Positions 23,480-34,881 of a DNA stretch of 64,000 nucleotides are shown piece after piece. This stretch comes from Ligustrum vulgare (taxonomy: Eukaryota > Streptophyta > Magnoliopsida > Lamiales > Oleaceae). Within the stretch, counting starts at the first letter, position 1. The number at the start of each line of letters is the position of its first letter. Position numbers and translations under genes: made by a program. A model generated the notes under the pieces. That model ran no database searches and was not told the DNA's origin. It saw only the letters and a program-made list of their open reading frames with translations. The stretch is taken from positions 41,758,129-41,822,128 of the forward strand of contig OY743180.1 in assembly GCA_963555705.1 (NCBI GenBank). Reading direction: 5' to 3'.

Positions 23480-24160
23480 TAACAGAATCTCCAAGAATGA
23501 CAAATCCTTTAAGTTCTTTAGTTTTACCGTCCTCAAGTCTTCGGTGGAGTCTTGGGTTGGGTACGATGCTGTTGATGTAACCTTCTGGGTTTATGTGGCT
23601 GAAAATTTACCTAGGGCCACAGTTTTTATGATCGATGACTTTGAGGTCGACGATAATCTAAACTTTGTGACGCCATTACCTCTCAGTGGTTTGAAGTAAA
23701 AGAAGGCCGGAGTTCTGTCTTGCCTAGGGCTGTAGTAAGCCTCGGATGCTCCCCGTAAGGAACGTTTGTTGTTGGAGTAGCAAATCCAAGCGTGTGCCTT
23801 AAAGAGAGCATGGTGTATGTCGAGCCAGAGCTAAAGCGCGTATGTTGCGGAAAAGGGAAGATGGATGAGCTGGTGGAAGCAGGTCTTCAAGTACATACTG
23901 AGGATAATGAGGTACTGTTGGACGTGTTGTTGGACCTATTGTCATACGCATGTGTGCTAAACAGGGCGAATTGTGATATCGAAGTTGAGATTCGATGTTT
24001 GGTTGAGTGTTATATTTTGAAGATCGACCACATCCTGCTTTTTCCTTTACACGATTTATTTGTGTTGGCGGAGAGGTTTAAAAATGTGATGCAAGTTGTT
24101 GGAAAACGAATAATTGATGAGTATGTTCAGACTTCAGACTATGCCAAGGAGGAAATGTGA
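23480..24160 (+). pseudogene. Unrecognised coding-like stretch
   Basis: Two coding-like blocks lie on the plus strand. About 23485-23698 reads as an uninterrupted frame (SKNDKSFKFFSF..WVGYDAVDVTFWVYVAE) that stops at 23697. The second block, 23792-24160, is 122 aa with an acidic, leucine-rich centre and a C-terminus FKNVMQVVGKRIIDEY. Base composition is less AT-rich than the flanks. I do not recognise a family, and no splice sites joining the blocks are obvious. It could be a decayed host gene, a transposon ORF or chance. Confidence 0.3.
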
Positions 24161-25533
24161 TAAGTTCTTTGCATATATCTTTGAGCAAGGGGACTTGAAT
24201 TGATGACTGAAAGTGGTTTTTTGTTGCAGTGTTGTTGTTGTCTTATAGTAGTCCTGGTGTAGTTTTTTTGTATGCGTTTGGTTTGAATAAATAAAAGTTT
24301 GCTATGTTTGTGTGGAATGTATTGTTGTAGTGGCATTGTAGGTTTTGGACGGTGGCAAAGATAAAAGGCATAAAGTTTAAATTTAGTGAATGATGATTGA
24401 TTTACCAGTGAAGTGTTGGATGGAGGAGAAATTAAGCAAGAAAAGATATATCTAATCTTAATGGAATCATAAGGAAATATGATAGCAAAAAAAAAAAAAA
24501 AAAAAAAGGTTAGACCAAGTTATAGATAAGAAATATGTTGTAATTAAAAACATGTTGAGAGAAATGAAAAGCTACTAACATCACAAAAGGTTTCATATTT
24601 ATTAGATTGTTAACCTGGTTACTATCATGTGTTTTTACACAATGTATGTATCTACATCGAAACTATGGGGACATGCCAAAAGCACAGGTTCAATAGGGAA
24701 AGAGCACTGCATTGAAATTTTTCTTAATAATAATATAGTTTAGTTTTGTATAAATTAAACATTTGCTTAAGAAGTTGAATATTGTTGGTTCATGGATTTT
24801 GCAAGAAGAATTGATTAAAGACTCCCAGTAAGGTTATATAACCTGTGTGCCAGAAGTAGATTATCCACAATCTGAATGCGATTTATAGTATCTGTATCTT
24901 CATGGTAACAGGTATTAATTAGTCAACTAGGGAAAAATGTGTCTTGCATCATTCTTGTCGATTATGGATAATGAAATTCCTGTTTGTAATTTAAAATAAA
25001 TAATAGAATTTAGAGAGGAAAGGATAGAGAACCGAAGGAATAACATGAATGGAACTAAAAAGGGAGTTAACAGAGAAATATGGGCCAATTATAAGATGCA
25101 AAAATCATTTGCATCTGTAATAAAATAGTGATGTTGAAGGAGGAAGACGAAAATCAAATAGATTTGTTCATTTCTTACTGACATAGTATGATATTTAAAA
25201 TCCAGGCTTAACAAAGGCAGTGAGAGTAAATCATCAATATATAGTGCTGTAAATACTGAACTAGTTTTATTTATATTTACACATAACTGTTGACATAGTT
25301 GAACATGAAAACATGGAGATTTCAACAGAGCTAACTAAAGGGACGCTGTTTTAGAGAAAAATATATATACATATGGAACCAACAAAAAGTAGAGATTTAT
25401 CAGAGTTTAGTAGCTGTTGGAGAAGCAAGAGGATCTTTGTGTTGAGTGACCTGATTGGCACCATGTTTTTCGGGGTGGCTGTGGTCTTCATGAATGAATT
25501 GCAGAGATGTTTTAGCAGGAAAGAGTTCCTTGT
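24161..25533. other. No gene recognised
   Basis: AT-rich, with a poly(A) run at 24487-24507. The last part (25390-25533, minus) is an open continuation of LINE-like sequence, discussed in the findings. Confidence 0.5.
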
Positions 25534-26418
25534 TTAGATCAATAATGCTTCTCCATATGAAGCTCGGATAGTGCCCCACTTTTGCATTGAGGAAATGTGA
25601 TGAAGGAAAGTATCGTGCTGCGCAACAAGGTTGTTAGGATGCAAGATGAAATCCCAGCCTTGTTTAGCTATCAGTGCTAAGTTGGCTTCGTGTAATTTTT
25701 TGAAAACCATCCCTCCTCTACTCTTTGGGCAGCATAGTTTGTCCCAACACGTCCAATTAATCTCTCTTTTCCATTGTTCGAACGCCACCGGAAATTATTC
25801 ATCAAACGCTCAATTTCTTCACACAGCTGGGTGGGGATGAGAAAAACGCTCATGGCATAGTTTGGAATCACTTGGGCAACCGTTTTCAACAAAATTTCCT
25901 TTCTGGCTCTTGATAGTGATTTTTCCTTCCAACCTTGCAGGCGTTTCCAAATCCCATCTTTCACAAAAGCAAAGACTTCTTTCTTTTTCCTACCAATCAT
26001 GGATGACAGCCCTAAGTACTTCTCGTGGCCTTGGAAGGCTTGAATTCCCATACTATATCGAATTTCTTGTTGAATATCGTTTCTCACATTTGGGCTGAAA
26101 CTGATGACAGGTTTTTAATAATTTATAGATTGTCCATATTCAAACTCATATTTAGAAAGAAGACCTTTAATTTCATCACAATCCTGGATCTTGTCCCGAA
26201 ATTAAAGGAGACTGTCATCTGCAAACAAAAGATGGGATATCATAGGAGTACTATGGGCTATTTTGCACCCATGAATTGCACCCGTCACCTCCTTGTGTTT
26301 GATAGCCAGGAAAGACTCTCCAAGCAAATGATAATTAGGTAAGGTGACAAAGGGAAACCTTCCAGGATTATAGGCCCCAATTCAGCACCATTATGAATGA
26401 CTTTATAGTTGACAGTAG
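25534..26418 (-). pseudogene. LINE reverse transcriptase, 3' part (split by copia)
   Basis: The minus-strand frames carry plant L1-type RT motifs: ADDSLL in the active-site region near 26210, then KYLGLSSMIGRKKKEVF, WKEKSLSRARKEILLK and NYAMSVFLIP. A final block reads CCPKSRGGMVFKKLHEANLALIAKQGW. Stops and frameshifts are frequent. Sequence at 26413-26418 joins directly to 31516 in the LINE frame (VSTVNYKV..) once the copia element is removed. Confidence 0.85.
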
Positions 26419-26817
26419 TTAAAGATTTAATCTTTGCTGAAGACAGTTACTCAATTGGTGATGATGATTGTTCAAGGACTGAAAATGGTACTTTCCAAAG
26501 AATCAGGAATTAAATAAAGAACACGTTTTTACTGTGCTTTATCCCCAAGGTTTGTCTGCAGCTGTTGTAACAGAAATTCCAGCTGGCCTCATCTCCGGAT
26601 CATCAGCACATGGAATATAGAATAGAGTATTCTAGAATTTTAGGTTATTCATTTTTTTTTTTTTGCAAAATATATGTATACTGATTTATATCTATTGTCA
26701 ATGTGATATATATATATATATTTCAGTATACTTTGTAATATATAGTGAAAACTTTTATGAAATAGAAAGTCTCTCCTCCAAATCGGGTTGTGCTTCTGGA
26801 GTTCATTTCTTTGAATT
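26419..26817 (+). repeat. Copia 1 5' LTR
   Basis: About 399 bp. It matches 31111-31515 closely except for homopolymer and TA-repeat length and a few substitutions. Its 3' edge seems to lack about 6 bp that the other LTR retains (TCAACT). Confidence 0.8.
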
Positions 26818-26823
26818 AGAGCC

Positions 26824-29800
26824 ATGGCAAACAATAGAACCAGCACTGGTTCAGACTCACAAACCCAAAATTCATTTCCTAATACTTATCTCAGTCCCTT
26901 CGGAATGACACTAACACAGACTCCAATCATTAAGCTGGATAAAAACAACTATCTAATGTGGAAAAATGTGGTTATGCCTGTAGTCAAGGGACATAACCTT
27001 GAAGGCTATCTTCTTGGGACAAATTTGTGTCCCTAAGAGTTCATAGGGAACCAGAAAATCACACAGGAGGGTGCTACTGTTGAATTGACACCAAATCCAG
27101 AGTAGAGTAAGTGGGTATCTGTTGATCAACTGCTCATGGGTTGGCTCTATTCCTCTATGACGCCTGAGATACTAATGAGAGTGATGGGATGCAGCTCATC
27201 CAGTGCACTGTGGAAAGCAATTGCAGAAAATTTTGGTGTTCTCAACAAGTCAAGGATAACCTTCCTCACAGCAGAATTGCAAAGAACCAGGAAAGGAGGC
27301 ATGACAATGGATGAATATCTCAACACACTTAAGCAGTTGGCTGACAACCTTGAGATTGCTGGAAAGAAACTGGAGCATAGTGACTTAGTCACACAAGTTC
27401 TTGTTGGGCTCGATGATGAGTACACTCCCATTGTTGTCCAGATCAATGGAAGGGAATCAATCAGCTGGCAAGAACTCACCGCAGTTCTATTGACCTATGA
27501 GAGCAGACAGGAACATCTGAATCAGGTGAGAGCTGGTATTAACTCAATCAATCTCAGTGTTGGAGGTCCTAATAGAGGGACTGGTCATTTTGGTAGAGGA
27601 AACAGAGGAGGAGCTAGATTCTCTCAGTACAGAGGTAGATCTAGAATAAGAGGAAGGTCAGGAGGAAGGATCACTGAATACAAAAATCCTTGCCAGATAT
27701 GTGGTTTAAAAAATCACCAAGCTGGGTGGTGCTTTAATAGATATGACGAAAAATTTGGATCTGGTAGACCAGGAAATAACAGTCAGCATGCTGGAAATAT
27801 CAAAGGAGCAACCTACATAGCAACTCCCAGCACACTTGAAGATGAGTCATGGTTTGCTGACTCGGGAGCTAGCAGTCATGTGACAGCAAGCAAAAATCAG
27901 CTCGACTCAGCTAAGCCATATGCAGGTAAACAAGCTATACTTGTGGGAAATGGTGAGAAACTTCCAATTACTCATACAGGTGTTAAAACCTTTCCTCTTA
28001 AAGAAGATAGAACTATGTATTGAAAAACTTATTGCATGTTCCTAACATAAGCAAAAATCTGGTCAGTGTATCTAAATTTACAACTGATAACTCAGTTTCT
28101 ATGGAATTCTATCCTAACTCTTGTGTTATGAAGGATCTACAAACGAGGGAGAATCTACTACAAGGGAAGCTTAAGGATGGCTTATACCAGCTCATATTCC
28201 CTAAACCAAACAATCACTCAAACCACACTCAAGAGTCAAATAACTCAACACTCTCCATCAGCATCAGTGAAGAACATCTTAAAGAGGAGCCCTCATCTGT
28301 GTCAAAATCTGAGTTGTGGCATAGAAGATTAGGACACCCCTCTATGTCAGTCATGAATCATTTACTTAAATCTTGTAATGAAATCTTTAGTGATAATAAA
28401 TTTGAAATGTTCTGTGAAGCATGTCAGTTTGGAAAATCTCGTGCACTTCCATTTAAATTATCTTCCTCAGTTTCTCAAAAGCCTTTAGATCTTGTGTTCA
28501 CTGATGTTTGGGGGCCAGCACCTGTCACTTCAACATCTGGTTTTCGTTTCTATATCATATTTGTAGATGATTTCAGCAGGTATACTTGGATATACCCCAT
28601 GAAGCATAAATCTGAGGCACTTACCCATTTCATCACCTTTAAAAAATTTGTTGAAAACAAACTTGAAAGAAAGATCAAAATACTTCAATCTGATTGGGGT
28701 GGAGAGTTTAGATGTTTTGGAAAAATTGCACAAGACTCAGGGATAGAGCTGAGATACACTTGTCCATACACGTCTAAGCAAAATGGGAGAGCTGAGCGCA
28801 AACACAGACATTTAACTGAAATTGGCCTCACCCTGTTAGCCCAAGCTCACATGCCTTTACACTACTGGTGGGAGGCTTTCTCTACTTCAATTTTTCTCAT
28901 TAATAACCTGCCAACACCAATTCTTGAAAACAAAACACCAACTGAACTACTATATAAAACCAAACCCAATTTGTCAAGTTTCAAAACCTTTGGGTGTGCC
29001 TGCTATCCTTGCCTAAGACAGTATCAAAAACACAAAATGGCTTTTCATTCACAAAGGTGTGTATATCTTGGACCAAGCAACCAACATAAAGGTTATAAGT
29101 GTTTATCTGCCACAGGAAGAATATACATCTCTAGACATGTAGTTTTTCATGAGTCACTTTTTCCTTTCAAAACAGGTTTTCTTAATAGAACTTCCACAAC
29201 ATCACATCCTAGTGTTATACTTTTTCCCTTACCATTTGACTCAAATACAGATTCTCCTACTCCTCAGCCTTATCCTGCTGGTATAGGTCAAACTGATGCT
29301 GAACTTGGATCAGATTCAATCTTGAATAATTCACAACAAGGAGTTATGGATGAAGTAGAGGGTCATGAACAAAGTAGTGAACAACTGGTTCATGAGGAGC
29401 CAACGCATTTCTCACCAGTGAATTCAGAAGAAGGAGTTGCAACAGAACCATGTAATCAGGAACTGCAGGTTAAAACTGATAGAGAACACCCTATGATCAC
29501 TAGAGGCAGGGCAGGTATTTTCAAGCCCAAGGTCTTTAATGTTATTCTTGGAAATGAGTCTGAACCAACATCAGTTAAAGAAGCACTGGAAAATAAAAAT
29601 TGGAAGAAAGCTATGGTAGAGGAATTTGAGGCACTTACAAGGAATAAGACTTGGAAATTGGTACCAGCTGATTCATCTAAGAAGGTGATTGGATGCAAAT
29701 GGGTATTCAAAACCAAGTATGACCCTGGTGGGACAGTTTAAAGGTACAAAGCACGTCTAGTAGCAAAGGGATTTCTTCAAACTGAAGGTGTAGACTTTCA

Positions 29801-31205
29801 TGAGACCTTTAGTCCAGTTGTGAAGTCTTCAACATTAAGAATTATCCTCTCTCTGGCTGTTGGAAAAGACTGGGTGATAAGGCAAGTGGATGTTAATAAT
29901 GCTTTTCTAAATGGAACATTGGAGGAGGAGGTCTTTATGAGACAACCAGAGGGCTTTGAAGACAAGAGGAAACCATACCATATTTGCAAATTGGAGAAGG
30001 CACTATATGGTTTGAAGCAGGCTCCAAGAGCATGGCATAATCAGTTGAAAAATACTCTAAAAAGCTGGAGACTGAAGCAATCAAAATCTGATAACTCCCT
30101 GTTCTTCACAGAAGAAGAGAACTACACTACCTATATCCTTGTCTATGTTGATGATATAATCCTGACTGGAAGCTGCAATACTAGAATAGAAGAGCTTGTG
30201 AAGAAACTCAATGATGCCTTTGCTTTGAAAGATCTTGGATCACTCAATAAATTCCTTGGAATAGAGGTTAGCAGAAATATTTCTGGACTTCATCTAACTC
30301 AGAAAAACTATATCATTGATCTACTAAAAAGGTTTGAATATGACAAATTAAATCCATGTACAACCCCAATGGTGAGTGGGAAGTTGATTTCAAAAGATGA
30401 TGGAGAGCCACTTGAAAATCCAGTCATATACAGAAGTGCGGTTGGAGCTCTTCAATACTTGGGATATACAAGACCAGACATATCTTTTTCGGTTAATAGA
30501 ATGAGCCAATTTTTACAGAATCCTACACAAGTTCATTGGAATGCACTGAAGAGAATCTTCAGATACTTGAGGGGAACACTTGACTATGGTATTTTTCTAC
30601 AAAAGGGACAAGAGTTGTGTAGTGTTACAGCATATGCTGATGCGGATTGGGCTTCTTGCCCTGATGACCGCAGATCAACCGTTGGTTATTGTGTCTATCT
30701 TGGACAAAATCTGGTTTCCTGGTGTTCCAAGAAGCAGCATGTTGTCGCCCGTTCAAGTACACAAGCTGAATATAGAACTTTGGCTCATACAGCTGCTGAA
30801 ATAACTTGGTTACAGTCTCTGCTGAAGGAACTAAACGTGAAAATGAAAGGTGTGCCCAAAATCTTTTGTGATAATCTTGGGGCTAGTGCACTAGCGTCAA
30901 ATCCAGTTATGCATGCTCGCACAAAACATATTGAATTAGATGCTCATTTCGTTCGAGATAAAGTATTGAATAAAGAACTTGATGTTGAATATATCAGCTC
31001 CATAGAACAGACAGCGGACATACTTACCAAACCTCTACCTCCAGCTAGGTTTGAATATATCAGAAGCAAACTAGGAATAGGTTCGAGGAATTCCAGTTTG
31101 AAGGGGGGAGTTAAAGATTTAATCTTTGCTGATGACAGTGATTCAATTGGTGATGATGATTGTTCAAGGACTGAAAATGGTACTTTCCAAAGAATCAGGA
31201 ATTAA
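26824..31205 (+). pseudogene. Copia 1 Gag-Pol polyprotein, broken
   Basis: The order is Gag, zinc knuckle CQICGLKNHQAGWC, protease WFADSGASSH, integrase, RT and RNase H. Integrase shows HHCC in WHRRLGHPS..CEACQFGK and the DDE residues in TDVWGP, QSDWGGEF and NGRAERK. RT has VYVDDIILT, and RNase H has AYADADWAS, STQAEYR and CDNLGAS. It is broken by TAA at 27034-27036, TAG at 27103-27105, a one-base frameshift near 28020 and TAA at 29739-29741. The integrase SDNGG motif has become SDWGG. Otherwise the frames are long and intact, so decay is moderate. Confidence 0.92.
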
Positions 31206-31515
31206 ATAAAGAACACGTTTTTACTGTGCTTTATCCCCAAGGTTTGTCTGCAGCTGTTGTAACAGAAATTCCAGCTGGCCTCATCTCCGGATCATCAGCA
31301 CAAGGAATATAGAATAGAGTATTCTAGAATTTTAGGTTATTCATTTTTTTTTGCAAAATATATGTATACTGATTTATATCTATTGTCAATGTGATATATA
31401 TATATATATATATTTCAGTATACTTTGTAATATATAGTGAAAACTTTTATGAAATAGAAAGTCTCTCCTCCAAATCGGGTTGTGCTTCTGGAGTTCATTT
31501 CTTTGAATTTCAACT
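31111..31515 (+). repeat. Copia 1 3' LTR
   Basis: Follows the polypurine tract, begins TTAAAGATTTAATC like the 5' LTR, contains a TA repeat near 31395, and ends before CAGTAG at 31516. Confidence 0.8.
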
Positions 31516-32830
31516 CAGTAGACACACAGAGAGATCAACTCAATCCATCTTACTGGGAAGCCTATCTGAGACATCACTTGTTGGAGAATTTCCACTCGAT
31601 GAAGAGTTTCAAATCCCAGCAATAAATATCAGATATGGAACGGCCTGGAACAAACGCGCACTGAGTTTCAGAGATTGAATCTGGCAAAATCAGTTTAAGT
31701 CGATTAGCAATGACTTTGGCAATAATCTTATAAATAACACTGCATAAAGATATGGGGCGCAAGTCAGACATAGTCTCTGGATTAGTTTTCTTAGGAATGA
31801 GAACAATGGATGTATTATTTAGGCCGGCCGGAAAGCAGCAAGAGTTTAGACATTACATGCATGTCTTAACTACGTCCAAGCCAACAATGCCCCAATATCT
31901 TTGATAGAAAGCTGGATTCATGCCGTCCGGTCTTGGTGATTTATTAGGATGCATGGAGAACACAGTTGCACAAATTTCTCGGGGTGTAAACGGTGCTAGT
32001 AGATTTTGTTGTGTGAAATAGTGAAACATGGTTCAATGGCACTAGAAATGGGTCCCATATTGTTCCTGGCGCATTTGACTTGAACAGTTTCTCAAAGTAT
32101 TGTATCATGACACTTCAAAGAGCACCTTCATCTGTAACCCAGTGACCTGCCTCATTTTTCAGGCTCTTTATGGAAATTGATTTGCGGCGGTTGGAGGCTG
32201 CTCTATGAAAATATTTAGTGTTAAAGCCAGAATTTTTTAGCTCTTTGCTTCCAATATATTTCTGGCTGATGGAACATTGCACAAAACTCAGACTTAACCT
32301 TATGGAACTTATTTACCCCTCTCTGTCAGTCCTCCCATGTAATCTGCGCATAGCTGCCTTACACCGCCACACTTTTTGGCGTATTTTGTATCGTCCGGTG
32401 CCTCCCTAGGCAAGAAGATCTGAGCCACATTTTTTAATTCCTTTCAAGAAAGGTTCCCCTTCATTTTGTTTCCAGCTCGATTGGATGGTCTTTCTACAGT
32501 CAGCTTCGTATAGCCATTGATTCTCAAAACGAAATTTCCTTGTAGATGGCCTCGACTGGGCAAAATCGGTTGTAGGAATATTGGTGAATGATCAGAAGAA
32601 AAAATGCCCGGATTTGTCAGCTTAGCATCTGGGAACGCAGAGGACCACTTCTCATTAGCAAGTGCTCGATCGAGACGTTCTTCGATCCTGGTGCACCCCT
32701 ACTTTTGAACCACGTGTATTGGTACCCTTCCATTCCGATGTCAAACAGGCCGCAATCTTCAACAACAGACTTAAAGCCATTCAGCAGCCAATTCAAATGA
32801 TGCATGTAGAGGGAGTGCATGATGCATGTT
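31516..32830 (-). pseudogene. LINE endonuclease and RT, 5' part
   Basis: The 31574-31771 frame has the RT signature DLRPISLCSVIYKI..NRLK..LP and FVPGRSI. The 32617-32820 frame has LFDIGMEGYQYTWF and IEHLLMR, typical of the endonuclease-RT linker in plant L1 elements. The stretch between is riddled with stops. The 5' end of the LINE fades out near 32830, so the element is 5'-truncated. Confidence 0.82.
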
Positions 32831-34266
32831 TATAAACAACATTTTGTCAAAAAAGAGGCTAAACAATTCTTTCATTGTTCTCTAAGCTAAAGGTAAGTGT
32901 TAACTAAAACACATTTTAATTACAATGAATATTTCTAAGCTTTTGTTATTTTATATTTTATATTACAGTTTTTTTTAATATATATATATATATAAATTTT
33001 CTTTCGTCAACCTCCCTTAATTTTCATATATTGTCAAATAGAAGATTCATTCAAAATATTTGTCATGAGAGTGAAAAATACTTGAATATAGTCATAATTA
33101 GAGACAAAATATGTTTATTAATTGAAAACTCAGTTGTCAATATTCTATTTATAATTTTAATTTATAAACCGCAAAGTAACATCTCATTTAACCATTTTTA
33201 GAAAAATCAATAATTTAAGTAGATCAAATGTTCTCATCCATCATTTTATTCTTTTTAAAAAATGGACAAACAAATTGTTAACAAGTCACTATTTATAAAT
33301 AATATATACAAACCTTATAAACAAGTTGCACTAAAAGTCAAACGTTAATTTTAACTACAAATATACAATAGTTAAATGTTCCAATATTAACCCAAAACTT
33401 TGTGTATAGCCACGTTTTCCTAACCGAATTTTACAATCAACTTTAAAGCGTTGCACTCATCACTCATCCAACTTTTTTTTTTTGAAAAACACTACAGATT
33501 TTTTCACCTCCATTCTTTGTGCATGTGTATAATTTTTGTACGACAAAACTATTGTAGAAAAGTTTGAGAATGTGCATGTGATTAGTTTTAAAAAGTTTTT
33601 TTTTTATTTTTTAAATGAATAGTGATTTTTAAGAGAACGGATGATTTATATTTTGTTAAAAAGCCAAATATGATAAACTTGACTTTTAATAGATGATTGA
33701 GATTGAATACTTTTAAAAAAAAAAAAAAGATAAAAATTTAAAGAATAACAAACAAGGGTTGTATTTACAACTGAGATTTTGACCTAAGAATTTTAATTAC
33801 GGATTCTTCAATACAGAAAGGAATTGTCATGTTATGAAGAGTTCGCATCCTCTAATTTATTATTTTGAAAGAAAAGCACCATGAACTCTTATTTAACATA
33901 ACTAAATGCCAAGTGACATCTTCATAATCTACACATTGAATCAGGTTACAATGGTAAAAGAATTGAACTGCATTAGACCTCTTTTGAGAGATGGGGCAGG
34001 GGAGGGATTATGGGTGAAACTGAAAAAATAAATTGAATTGGGAATAAAGCACCATCACGGAAGAATCCAAAACCCCTTCATGTTTAATGATATTTTCCGT
34101 ACTTTAAGCTTGCAAAATTTGTATCCGACATCCTTCAATCCTCGCCTTTAATGACTTCCAAGCTACGATTGAACCTGCCAACTCTGATCACACGATCAAA
34201 TGCGTCTTTATAACATTACACTTCACGAAGCTAAATAGTTCTGGAACCATATCTATGCTGCTGGTT
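32831..34266. other. No gene recognised; includes 3' flank of NRPC1
   Basis: Very AT-rich, with homopolymer A and T runs. The part nearest 34266 must hold the 3' UTR of NRPC1, but no polyadenylation signal stands out. No repeats with clear ends were seen. Confidence 0.5.
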
Positions 34267-34315
34267 TCACTTTATAACTGGATTTGCACCATATGTAAGC
34301 TCAACAGGTTGCTTC
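34267..34315 (-). pseudogene. NRPC1: NRPC1 terminal exon, distal part, split by copia
   Basis: The first 8 bases of the exon are at 39377-39384, after acceptor TGTGCAG. The rest is here and reads KQPVELTYGANPVIK then TGA at 34267-34269, matching the conserved tail of plant NRPC1 (LKYGPDP.I). The copia element 34316-39376 lies between the two parts, with GCTTC duplicated on each side. Confidence 0.88.
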
Positions 34316-34792
34316 TGTTGAGAATTAGGACGCAACTAATCCCGCCCAGGATCGATGTGACACAAATAAATTTGACTTTGAAAATATAAATACGCAAAAA
34401 TAAAATGCAAATACGAAACACAAAGATTTACGTGGTTCAGCAATTTGCCTACGTCCACGGACCCACACCAATATTTCACTAACTCGAAAAATGAGGAGTA
34501 CAAAAATACTACACTGTATTTTTATCTGCCTATATAAAGGCTATTCTCTCCAACTCACTTTTCTCTCCACACAAGAAAATATCTTGTGTTTATACTTTCT
34601 CTCTCTTGAGCTTGTATTGATTTTGGTGTGTATCTTACTGCAAATGAAGGCTCAATTTATAGGCAGAAATCTCGTCCAACTTTCAATTAGTGACCATTAA
34701 TAAAATTGCCTCCACAACTTTTGTCTGCCAACAAAATAATAATGATGGCCTCCACAAATTTTGTCTGCCAACATATTCTCCACTATCTAACA
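34316..34792 (-). repeat. Copia 2 3' LTR
   Basis: 477 bp, TGTTGAGAATTAGG to CTATCTAACA in plus orientation. Practically identical to 38900-39376. Confidence 0.96.
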
Positions 34793-34881
34793 ATCTCCCA
34801 CTTGGAGACTAATGTGGCTTCACCTGAGACACCTCCTCCTTGCAATTCCTTGAAATATGGTGTGAGTCATTTCCTTTGTCT

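Larger units (their letters stand above)
26419..31515 (+). mobile_element. Ty1-copia retrotransposon, decayed (5.1 kb), inserted in a LINE
   Basis: LTRs are at 26419-26817 and 31111-31515, with the target duplication CAGTAG (or a 5-bp part) at 26413-26418 and 31516-31521. The polypurine tract AAGGGGGGAG is at 31101-31110. A degraded primer-binding site (TTGAATTAGAGCC, compared with the usual TGGTATCAGAGCC) precedes the ATG at 26824. The LTR ends do not show clean TG..CA. The target LINE frame is restored exactly when the element and one duplication copy are ignored, which supports these borders. Confidence 0.85.

Noticed and set aside
34491..34700. Identical 69-aa ORFs at 34491-34700 and 39075-39284
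   Set aside because: They are the same chance frame in the two LTRs of copia 2, not a gene family.
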